Assembly (NCBI GenBank): GCA_016195205.1
Contig: JACQAB010000093.1
Span: 1-12,537 of the forward strand
Direction: 5' to 3'
Source of the DNA: Pseudomonadota bacterium
GTDB taxonomy: Bacteria > Pseudomonadota > Alphaproteobacteria > UBA9219 > RGZA01
DNA: 12,537 bases
The translations under genes and the position numbers were made by a program. A model generated the notes under the pieces. It did no database searches and was not told the origin of the DNA. It saw only the letters and a list, made by a program, of their open reading frames with translations. Below, in pieces: positions 6,670-12,537 of the stretch. Position 1 is the stretch's first letter. Each line of letters begins with the position of its first letter.

Positions 6670-8331
6670 GTGGCCCTAGCCTTACGACCCTGGCTTTTCC
6701 GGCAGTGGAAAAGGTGGCAACGCCTTTCCCCGCTGACCGCGCGTATTCTGGCGGTAAACAGCCTGCCGCTGGCGCTTCTTTTAATCAGCATCCTTTATTT
6801 CAGCGGCTATCAGGACACCTTGATCCGCAACGAGCTGGATTCCATGCGTAAGGAAGCGCACCAGTTCGCCGCCGCCCTGGGCGAGGGCGCGGTGATCCTC
6901 AGTGAAGACGAGCGCGACCTTCTTTCTCCCGAGCTGGCCCAGAAAATGGCGCGGCGCCTGGCCGAAACAGCCGACCAGCCGCGCGCGGCGATGCGCACCC
7001 GCCTGTTCGACATCCGCGGCAGCCAGATCAGCGACAGTCTTTCGCTGCCCGGCCGGCGCAGCAGCATTCAGCGGGAAGAGCTTCCTCCGCTCGACCGTTT
7101 TTCGGCCCTGCGCAAAATCTGGCAGGATTTTTTAAGATGGTGGCGCGCGCGTTCTTTCACGCAGGCTTATCCACCCTATCAGGAAAATCCCGACCCTTCG
7201 TCGCAGGACTATCCGGTCGTGGAAAAGGCGCTGGATGGCGATGCGGCGGGGCAGGTATGGCTGCTGCCGAACGGGCGGTTGCTGCTGGGCATGGCGGTGC
7301 CCATCCAGCGCTATAAAAGCGTGCTGGGCGCGGTGCTGATGACCAAATCGGGCGACAAAATCGCCGCCACCGTGAATGACGTGAACATGGATATCCTGCA
7401 GCTGTTCCTGCTGACCCTGGTTCTAACCATCCTGCTGTCGTCTTACCTGGCGCGCACCCTGGCCCAGCCGCTGCGCGCGCTGGCGCAGGCGGCCAAGATG
7501 CTGGATACTGAAAAGATGGGCAGCCCGGCCTGGAAAGTGCCTATTCCTGATTTTTCCAAGCGCGGCGATGAAATCGGCGATTTGTCCACGGCGCTGCGCG
7601 CCATGGTGCAGGCCCTGGGCCAGCGGTTGCATTCCATTGAAAGCTTCGCCGCCGACGTGGCGCATGAAATCAAGAACCCGCTTACCTCCATGCACAGCGC
7701 GGTGGAAACGGCCTTGCGCATCAGTGATCCGGAGCGGCAGAAACAGCTTCTGCGCGTGATGGCCGACGATGTGCGGCGGCTGGACCGGCTGATCAGCGAT
7801 ATTTCCCAGGCCTCGCGCCTGGAGGGCGAATTGTCACGTACCCCCGCCAACCGCATCCGTTTGCAGGAGCTTTTGTCTACCGTGGCCGAGCTTTACGAAA
7901 GCCACGATGCCGGTTCCGCCCCGCACGCCCCGGTGATGCTGGAGGGCGCGGTGCCCAATGTGATGCTTCTGGGCGTGGAAAGCCGGCTGGGGCAGGTGTT
8001 CCGCAACCTGATCGACAACGCGCTTTCTTTCACCCCGCTGGATGGCCAGGTGCGCCTGGCCGCGCGCGTGGAAAACGGCCGGGTGCACATCACCATTTCC
8101 GACCAGGGGCCCGGCATTCCCGAAAACAAGAAGGAAGCGATTTTCGAGCGCTTTTACAGCGAGCGCCCCTCGGGCGAAAAATTCGGCCAGCATTCGGGGC
8201 TGGGCCTAAGCATCGCACGGCAGATCGTGCAGGCGCATCAGGGAAGGCTGTGGGTGGAGAATATTTATTCCCCCGCCGGCGCGGCGCGCGGCGCGTGCTT
8301 CCATGTGGAGTTGCCGAAGGTGGAAATGTGA
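6670..8331 (+). CDS. chvG: Two-component sensor histidine kinase, ChvG type
   Basis: This 553-aa inner-membrane kinase is the likely partner of ChvI. A first membrane segment lies at about 28-45, then a periplasmic sensor region to about 240, a second membrane segment at about 242-260 (LQLFLLTLVLTILLSSYLA), and a HAMP domain to about 320. The dimerisation/phosphoacceptor domain has FAADVAHEIKNPLTS with H332. The ATPase domain has N box FRNLIDNA (N450), G1 DQGPGIP (478-484) and G2 SGLGLS (509-514). All catalytic elements are present. The start is GTG, the first possible start after an in-frame stop (6658-6660), and there is no clear Shine-Dalgarno. In Rhizobiales hprK and pts genes usually follow; here they do not. 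Confidence 0.9.
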   Translation: MALALRPWLFRQWKRWQRLSPLTARILAVNSLPLALLLISILYFSGYQDTLIRNELDSMRKEAHQFAAALGEGAVILSEDERDLLSPELAQKMARRLAETADQPRAAMRTRLFDIRGSQISDSLSLPGRRSSIQREELPPLDRFSALRKIWQDFLRWWRARSFTQAYPPYQENPDPSSQDYPVVEKALDGDAAGQVWLLPNGRLLLGMAVPIQRYKSVLGAVLMTKSGDKIAATVNDVNMDILQLFLLTLVLTILLSSYLARTLAQPLRALAQAAKMLDTEKMGSPAWKVPIPDFSKRGDEIGDLSTALRAMVQALGQRLHSIESFAADVAHEIKNPLTSMHSAVETALRISDPERQKQLLRVMADDVRRLDRLISDISQASRLEGELSRTPANRIRLQELLSTVAELYESHDAGSAPHAPVMLEGAVPNVMLLGVESRLGQVFRNLIDNALSFTPLDGQVRLAARVENGRVHITISDQGPGIPENKKEAIFERFYSERPSGEKFGQHSGLGLSIARQIVQAHQGRLWVENIYSPAGAARGACFHVELPKVEM

Positions 8332-8334
8332 ATT

Positions 8335-8451
8335 GTCATCCCAGCCAAGCGACCCCGGACTTGATCCGGCGGAGCGCGTGCTGGGATCCATGGCAACCAC
8401 CTTTCCATGTGAATAGGTCTTGCCATGGATGCCAGCCTTCGCTGGCATGAC
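8335..8451. repeat. Dispersed palindromic repeat, copy B
   Basis: The ends GTCATCCCAGC (8335-8345) and GCTGGCATGAC (8441-8451) are an imperfect inverted pair. Inside, ATCCATGGCAA (8386-8396) pairs with TTGCCATGGAT (8420-8430) over 11 bp. It has the same layout as 4905-5061. This copy carries a different inner piece (GACCCCGGACTTGATCCGGC, 8351-8370) between the left CCAGC and GCTGG. It begins 3 bp after the chvG stop. Confidence 0.75.
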
Positions 8452-8461
8452 ATGGCAATAA

Positions 8462-8485
8462 AAAAGCCGCCCGAAGGCGGCTTTT
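8462..8485. terminator. Bidirectional rho-independent terminator
   Basis: AAAAGCCGCC (8462-8471), loop CGAA, and GGCGGCTTTT (8476-8485) form a perfect 10-bp stem with U-tracts on either strand. It lies between convergent genes, so it can end both chvG transcription and the minus-strand gene pair ending at 8504. Confidence 0.9.
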
Positions 8486-8503
8486 GGTTGCTTCTTTTAA
8501 ACT

Positions 8504-8761
8504 CTAAACCATTTTTGGAGCGCCACGGTCATGCTGAGGCTGCCGTGCAGGTAAAACCTTGGCATCCGCCACAAGATCCACATGAGGACGTAGGGCGGGT
8601 GTCTGATAAGCACCAACCGCTTCGCCGGCATTCATAATGGCGCGCGAGCCTTCCACAAGGTCACCACTAATGGCACGGGCTGTCACAGAGCCTTCTTCAT
8701 AGGTTCTGCCAATTGCTCCGAGCATTTGTTCTTGAGTCAGTGCGCGTGCTGTTGCGGTCAT
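8504..8761 (-). CDS. Small protein of unknown function, second gene of a pair
   Basis: I do not recognise this 85-aa protein. The first half looks helical (ALTQEQMLGAIGRTYEEG, ARAISGDLVEGSRAIMNAGEAVGAY). The tail is basic and rich in Pro and Arg (KVLPARQPQHDRGAPKMV) and probably disordered. No signal peptide, membrane segment or metal motif is seen. The ATG at 8759-8761 lies 4 bp after the stop of the upstream gene and uses AAGGA within that gene's last codons, so the two are probably co-translated. It ends just before a strong terminator. Confidence 0.6.
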   Translation of the reverse strand: MTATARALTQEQMLGAIGRTYEEGSVTARAISGDLVEGSRAIMNAGEAVGAYQTPALRPHVDLVADAKVLPARQPQHDRGAPKMV

Positions 8762-8765
8762 TTGT

Positions 8766-9110
8766 TTATTCCTTAATCAAATTGGTGTCGTAGCCTTCCA
8801 CAGGCATCCCGTTTTCCATACGGATCAAAAATAGTTTCGTCACATTTAACAGCAATTTATGGAGCTTATCGTCCATGAGATAATCAATAACACATTCTAC
8901 GCCGTTATCGAAGACGATTTTTACTTTCCTCTTGTTTGTCAGGTACTTAATCCATACCGGCGTGGCGCCAAAAGGCTTGCTGTGAAGCATGCACATGCGG
9001 CCACGAGCGTTAACAACGATCGAAATTGGCACCCCCTCGATGGGGTTGTGACTTCCGTGGTGAACTTCACTTATCTGGCGCGCGGCTGCTTGGGGCACGT
9101 TTTTATCCAT
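8766..9110 (-). CDS. Small protein of unknown function, first gene of a pair
   Basis: I do not recognise this 114-aa protein. It seems cytoplasmic and mixed alpha/beta, with likely strands at IEGVPISIVVNARGRMCML, KVKIVFDNGVECVIDYLM and KLFLIRMENG, and a basic centre (KYLTNKRKVK). The ATG at 9108-9110 has AGGGG about 8 bases upstream. The coding sequence is poorer in GC than recR or chvG on either side, which suggests recent acquisition. About 160 bp of AT-rich DNA separates it from the end of recR, and should hold its promoter; I see no clear -35/-10 pair there, only the near-palindrome AGCTTTTAAAGCT (9214-9226). Confidence 0.6.
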   Translation of the reverse strand: MDKNVPQAAARQISEVHHGSHNPIEGVPISIVVNARGRMCMLHSKPFGATPVWIKYLTNKRKVKIVFDNGVECVIDYLMDDKLHKLLLNVTKLFLIRMENGMPVEGYDTNLIKE

Positions 9111-9270
9111 CGATTACGCCCCTAAAAGTGAGGCGAGCGGGGCCCATTTTGCCGTCCGAATGCTTAATAAGCTTTGAATGGCCAAAAATGTGCATAAAAT
9201 CCTCTGTAATTTCAGCTTTTAAAGCTATTTATCCCGTAAAACAAGGATTAACAGGGGGTTTTTAGGGGTT

Positions 9271-9888
9271 TTAGCTGGCCTTTTGCCGGGCCGTGAAGGC
9301 CGCCGTAAGGGTGCCATCATCCAGGTAGTCCAACTCCCCGCCCACCGGCAGCCCATGCGCCAGGCGCGTAATGGAGATGCCTGAAGAGCCTATCTGTTCA
9401 GCCACGTAATGGGCGGTGGTCTGGCCTTCCAAGGTGGCATTCAGGGCTAAAATCACCTCGTGCACCGGGGTGGTCTGCTTGCTTTCCGCAATCCGCCGCA
9501 CCAGGGAGGCAATGCGCAGCTGGTCGGGCCCCACGCCGTCCAGCGCCGAAAGCGTGCCGCCCAGCACATGGTACAGCCCGCGGTAAATGCCGCTGCGCTC
9601 CATGGCCCACAAATCGCCGACGTCTTCAATGACGCAGATCATGGAACGGTCGCGCCGCGCATCGTCGCAGATATGGCAGGGGTCCTGCGTATCAAGGTTG
9701 CCGCAGGCGGCGCAGCTTTTCATGTTGTCGGCCACCTCGATCAGCGCGTGCGCCAGCGGGCGCAGCGTGGCCTCCGGCTTTTTCATCAGGCTTAGCACCA
9801 CGCGCCGCGCCGAACGCGGGCCCAGCCCCGGCAGCTTGGCCAGCAGGGCAATGAGGCGTTGCAGAGGGTTATTGTCGTTGAAGTTCAT
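9271..9888 (-). CDS. recR: Recombination mediator protein RecR
   Basis: RecR works with RecF and RecO to load RecA on gapped single-stranded DNA. The 205-aa product shows the full family layout: an N-terminal helix-hairpin-helix (LAKLPGLGPRSARRV, about 17-30), a C4 zinc site (C59, C62, C71, C74), a Toprim domain opening ICVIEDVGDLWAMERSG (84-100) and the C-terminal GLPVGGELDYLDDGTL signature. Length is normal. It is the last gene of the dnaX-ybaB-recR cluster, a widely conserved arrangement, separated from ybaB by 73 bp that contain a hairpin. The Shine-Dalgarno is weak, so translation may depend on transcript structure. Confidence 0.96.
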   Translation of the reverse strand: MNFNDNNPLQRLIALLAKLPGLGPRSARRVVLSLMKKPEATLRPLAHALIEVADNMKSCAACGNLDTQDPCHICDDARRDRSMICVIEDVGDLWAMERSGIYRGLYHVLGGTLSALDGVGPDQLRIASLVRRIAESKQTTPVHEVILALNATLEGQTTAHYVAEQIGSSGISITRLAHGLPVGGELDYLDDGTLTAAFTARQKAS

Positions 9889-9904
9889 GAGAACTCACAG
9901 GGGC

Positions 9905-9957
9905 GAGAGACGAGAGGCGAGCAGGAAATATGACTCGCCTCTAGCCTCTCATCTCTC
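9905..9957. repeat. Inverted repeat between ybaB and recR
   Basis: The left arm GAGAGACGAGAGGCGAG (9905-9921) is largely complementary to the right arm beginning CTCGCCTCT (9934-9942), followed by AGCCTCTCATCTCTC (9943-9957). The inner 9 bp are perfect, with a 12-nt loop. There is no U-tract. It fills nearly the whole spacer and could be a small repeat element or an RNA-stabilising hairpin. Confidence 0.6.
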
Positions 9958-9961
9958 ACCT

Positions 9962-10285
9962 CTAAAAAGGCAGCTTTATTCCCGGCGGCAGCATCATGCC
10001 GCCCATGATTTCTTGGGTTTTGGATTCCACATGCGCCTCGACCTTGGCGCGGGCGTCGTTATAGGCGGCGATGATCAAATCTTCCAGCATGGCGGCCTCG
10101 CTGGGGTTAATCACCTTGGGATCGATCTGGATTTTGCGTGCCTCGCCCCGGCCCGACAGCGTGACTTGCACCATGCCGCCGCCCGACTGGCCCTGCAATT
10201 CGGCCTGCGACAGGGCGGCCTGCATCTCGCCCAGGAGGCGCTGCACGTCTTGCGCCTTCTGCATCATCTCGCTGAGATTTTTCAT
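9962..10285 (-). CDS. ybaB: YbaB/EbfC family nucleoid-associated protein
   Basis: This small DNA-binding protein forms dimers that associate with the nucleoid; its exact role beside dnaX and recR is still unclear in general. The 107-aa product starts MKNLSEMMQKAQDVQRLLGEMQ, a helix typical of the family. It continues with GGGMVQVTLSGRGEARKIQIDP and the conserved MLEDLIIAAYNDARAKVE, ending in a short Pro/Gly-rich tail. The start codon overlaps the dnaX stop (ATGA, 10282-10285), so translation is coupled; GAGGAA lies just upstream. Confidence 0.95.
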   Translation of the reverse strand: MKNLSEMMQKAQDVQRLLGEMQAALSQAELQGQSGGGMVQVTLSGRGEARKIQIDPKVINPSEAAMLEDLIIAAYNDARAKVEAHVESKTQEIMGGMMLPPGIKLPF

Positions 10286-12054
10286 TCGTTCCTCGGTTCT
10301 TCGTCAAAGCTTTCCACCGCTTCGACGGCGGGGATTTCCGGCGCAGCCTCGGCGCTGGGCTTATGGTGCACTTCCACCAGCCTGGCGCCGGGGAATTGTT
10401 TCAGCGCCGCCAGCACGACGGGATGCGCCTCGGCATTCTGCCAGCGGGTTTTTTTCTGAACATTTTCCTGCTGCGCCAAAGTGGCCGCGCCTTCGTCCTG
10501 CGACAGGCTGACCACCCAGCGTTTGCCGGTCCAGGCCTGCAGGTGTTTCATCACATCGGAGGAAAACTGGGCGGGAACTTTTTCATCCACGCGCAGCTCC
10601 AACAATCCGGGCTGGTAATTCACCAGATGCACGTGGTGGTACAGATGGTTGCGCAAGGCCATTTCGCGCTTTTCTTCGAACAGCGCCACCACGCCCATGA
10701 AAGTTTCAGGCATGCGGGCGAGGGCCACGGTTTCCTCGCGGCGGGGCGAGGCTTGCGGTTGCGGCGTGGCCGCGGCCAGCGATAAAGCCGTGTTGCCCTG
10801 AACCATGCCGCGCGTGCCGGTGCTGGCGCCGTTGCCACTGCCTGAAGGGGCGAGGGCAGGAACGCCGCCGCTTTCCTGAATTTTTTTCACCAGATCGGCC
10901 GGGCTGGGCAGGTTGGCGGCATAGGCCAGGCGGATCAGCACCATTTCCAGCGCCTTATGCGCGTCGGGCGCATAGGGGATTTCCTGCATGCCTTTCAGCA
11001 GCATCTGCCAGCTGCGCGCCAGGCCCGAAGTGCCCAGCCGGTCGCCGAATTTTTTGGCAAGGCCGCGTTCCATCTCGGGGACTTCGTTGCCGTTCATCAA
11101 CTCGGGCGCGGCTTTCAGGCGCGACAGGCTGTGGGTGATGTCGGCCAAGTCATGCAGTACCACCAAAGGGTCGGCGCCCAACCCGTGAAGTTCGGTGGCG
11201 ATATCCAGCGCCGTGGCGGGCTCGCCCTGATGCAAAGCTTCGAACAGCGCCATCAGCCGCGCGCGGTCGGCCAGGCCCAGCATGGCGCGGATTTCATCGG
11301 TTTTCACCGCGCCTTCGCCGCGCACCAGCGCCTGATCCAGCAAACTTAAGCCGTCGCGCACCGATCCATCGGCGGCGCGGGCGATAAGGGCCAGGGCTTC
11401 GTCTTCGGCCTGTGATTTTTCCCAATTCACCACATTGCGGAAATGGGCGATGAGCGTGGCGGTATCGACCCGGCGCAGGTCAAAGCGCTGGCAGCGCGAC
11501 AGCACCGTGACCGGCACTTTGCGCACTTCGGTGGTGGCGAAGATGAATTTGGTATGGGGCGGCGGCTCTTCCAGCGTTTTCAAAAGCGCGTTGAAGGCGT
11601 TTTTGGACAGCATGTGCACTTCGTCGATGATGTAGATTTTATAGCGCGCGCTGGTGGGCCCATAGCGCACGCCCTCGATGATTTCGCGGATGTCGTCCAC
11701 GCCGGTGCGGCTGGCGGCGTCCATTTCCAGCACATCGACATGGCGGTCTTCGCCGATCGCCACACAGTTGGGGCAGGTGCCGCAGGGCTTGGGCGTGGGG
11801 CCGCCCTTGCCGTCGGGGCCGATGCAGTTCAACGCGCGGGCGATGATGCGCGCCGTGGTGGTTTTGCCGATGCCGCGCACGCCGGTCAGCATATAGGCCT
11901 GGGCGATGCGCCCGCTGAGAATAGCGTTGGTAAGGATGGTGACCACCGCCTCTTGCCCGATCAGATCGTCAAAAGTGGTGGGGCGGTATTTGCGCGCCAG
12001 CACCCGGTAGGGGGTGGGGGCGGCGGTGTCCATTTCTGAAAAAAGCATGCTCAT
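10282..12054 (-). CDS. dnaX: DNA polymerase III subunit tau (and possibly gamma), DnaX
   Basis: DnaX is the motor of the clamp loader and links the polymerase cores and helicase at the replication fork. The 590-aa product has Walker A GVRGIGKT (58-65), a zinc module (C77, C91, C94, C97), Walker B IYIIDEVH (140-147), TTE (174-176) and SRC with arginine finger R187. Domain III follows, then a Pro/Ala-rich linker and a tau-specific C-terminal domain. M1, M3 and M8 are all possible starts. A perfect TATAAT (12065-12070) lies just 10 nt before M1, so M8 at 12033 would allow a normal leader. An A7 tract at codons 390-392 may give a shorter gamma form. It is the first gene of a cluster with ybaB and recR. 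Confidence 0.95.
   Translation of the reverse strand: MSMLFSEMDTAAPTPYRVLARKYRPTTFDDLIGQEAVVTILTNAILSGRIAQAYMLTGVRGIGKTTTARIIARALNCIGPDGKGGPTPKPCGTCPNCVAIGEDRHVDVLEMDAASRTGVDDIREIIEGVRYGPTSARYKIYIIDEVHMLSKNAFNALLKTLEEPPPHTKFIFATTEVRKVPVTVLSRCQRFDLRRVDTATLIAHFRNVVNWEKSQAEDEALALIARAADGSVRDGLSLLDQALVRGEGAVKTDEIRAMLGLADRARLMALFEALHQGEPATALDIATELHGLGADPLVVLHDLADITHSLSRLKAAPELMNGNEVPEMERGLAKKFGDRLGTSGLARSWQMLLKGMQEIPYAPDAHKALEMVLIRLAYAANLPSPADLVKKIQESGGVPALAPSGSGNGASTGTRGMVQGNTALSLAAATPQPQASPRREETVALARMPETFMGVVALFEEKREMALRNHLYHHVHLVNYQPGLLELRVDEKVPAQFSSDVMKHLQAWTGKRWVVSLSQDEGAATLAQQENVQKKTRWQNAEAHPVVLAALKQFPGARLVEVHHKPSAEAAPEIPAVEAVESFDEEPRNE
10857..10887 (-). promoter_or_regulatory. Possible slippage site within dnaX (A7 plus hairpin)
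   Basis: On the coding strand seven adenines (10887-10881) cover AAA AAA A in codons 390-392. Two bases later CAGGAA (10878-10873) can pair with TTCCTG (10862-10857) around a 10-nt loop. A -1 shift would add 58 codons and reach TGA at 10708-10706, giving a product of about 449 residues, close in size to the 431-residue E. coli gamma. No experimental support can be read from the sequence. Confidence 0.4.
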
Positions 12055-12064
12055 GATTCTGGAA

Positions 12065-12070
12065 ATTATA
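12065..12070 (-). promoter_or_regulatory. dnaX: Candidate -10 element of dnaX promoter
   Basis: The minus strand reads TATAAT, a perfect consensus -10, 10 nt ahead of the first dnaX ATG. No matching -35 is seen at 16-18 bp. Just upstream is AAACCG-TTT-CGGTTT (12075-12089), a 6-bp hairpin that could weakly terminate the preceding minus-strand gene. Confidence 0.4.
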
Positions 12071-12107
12071 GAACAAACCGTTTCGGTTTTTTATCGAAAA
12101 TTCAGCC

Positions 12108-12537
12108 TTATTTTACCAATGAAAGGGGCGTTATTTCCGGCGCATAGCGAGAAAGAAGATCATAAATCTTCCCTTGCTGGATTTCCAGCAGAGACATCTG
12201 GCTGGCGCGCATGAAGCGGAACAGGCTGATCCGCGAAAGTTTTTTGATGTCTTCCAGGCTTTTCGCCGCGCCGTGCCAGCTGCCCACGGTGGAACGGGCA
12301 GGGTCACTGAAGGCAGGAATACCCTTCGCCAGGGCCCGCCAGCCCACCGCGGAATTGAAGGTGATGACGCAGGCGGCCTTATCCAGCGCCTGATCCAGAT
12401 TTTCCGGATCGCCCTTGCGGCGCAGTTTTGGCGGCAACCCCAGGTTTTTGGCTAGCGCCGTGGCCTGTTCGATCCAGGCCTCTTCGGTGATTTTGAAGAA
12501 ATCAGAGGCATAGCTGGTGGGCGGGCAAAGCAGCGCC
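12108..12537 (-). CDS. Partial capsule/polysaccharide glycosyltransferase-like protein (C-terminal part)
   Basis: The reading frame is open from the window edge to TAA at 12108-12110, giving the last 142 residues of a longer protein; the start lies outside the window. The stretch ACVITFNSAVGWRALAKGIPAFSDP resembles the acceptor/nucleotide-sugar region of capsule synthesis proteins (KpsC/KpsS-like) and related GT-B enzymes, where V-I-T-x-N-S-x-V-G-x-x-A-L-x-x-G-x-P is typical. The remainder is helical with a basic FRFMRASQ segment. It is upstream of dnaX in the same direction, 53 bp apart, but dnaX seems to have its own -10. The family call is tentative; the class (glycosyl or glycerophosphate transferase) cannot be fixed from this part. 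Confidence 0.6.
   Translation of the reverse strand, partial: ALLCPPTSYASDFFKITEEAWIEQATALAKNLGLPPKLRRKGDPENLDQALDKAACVITFNSAVGWRALAKGIPAFSDPARSTVGSWHGAAKSLEDIKKLSRISLFRFMRASQMSLLEIQQGKIYDLLSRYAPEITPLSLVK

Noticed and set aside
9587..10459. A 290-aa plus-strand frame across recR, ybaB and dnaX
   Set aside because: It is antisense to three well-supported genes and shows no recognisable domain.
11443..12039. A 198-aa plus-strand frame rich in Gly, Ala, His and Asp
   Set aside because: It mirrors the dnaX ATPase region codon by codon; its composition is what the reverse strand of a GC-rich gene gives.

Overview
The window looks like chromosome of an alphaproteobacterium. The main signs are a ChvI-type response regulator beginning MRQTIALVDDDRNILTSVS with a ChvG-type sensor kinase beside it, a dnaX-ybaB-recR cluster, and GC-rich codon use in most genes. 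I cannot place it to genus. No complete tRNA, rRNA, transposase, integrase or CRISPR array is visible.

Left part (1-2180): two almost identical 45-bp direct repeats (96-140 and 1996-2040) each carry the 3' half of a tRNA, from the anticodon loop (anticodon position CCT, so tRNA-Arg) to the CCA end. Neither has a matching 5' half. They enclose a 1.9-kb segment with a single minus-strand gene for an FAD-dependent DAO-family oxidoreductase, visibly less GC-rich than the genes further right. This is the pattern left by integration into a tRNA gene. The right-hand copy runs straight into a composite of palindromic repeats (2038-2170).

Middle (2183-5573): a minus-strand helical protein of unknown function, the redox chaperone Hsp33 (hslO, minus), a divergent Ser/Thr-type metallophosphoesterase (plus), a dispersed repeat containing a nested second repeat (4905-5061), and a small exported HExxH protein (minus).

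Two-component region (5775-8485): chvI and chvG on the plus strand, separated by a 126-bp GC-rich inverted-repeat element. chvG is followed by a second copy of the dispersed repeat and a strong hairpin terminator.

Right part (8504-12537), all minus strand: a two-gene unit of small unrecognised proteins with lower GC, then dnaX-ybaB-recR. dnaX and ybaB overlap by 4 bp (ATGA), and a hairpin lies between ybaB and recR. dnaX holds an A7 tract where a -1 slip would end at a stop 58 codons later, which could give a gamma-type short subunit. The last gene is cut by the window edge and resembles the C-terminal part of a capsule/polysaccharide glycosyltransferase.

Most of the window is housekeeping and stress functions. 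The accessory parts are the tRNA-bounded oxidoreductase segment, the small gene pair at 8504-9110 and several families of palindromic repeats. I did not find a clear new multi-gene system.
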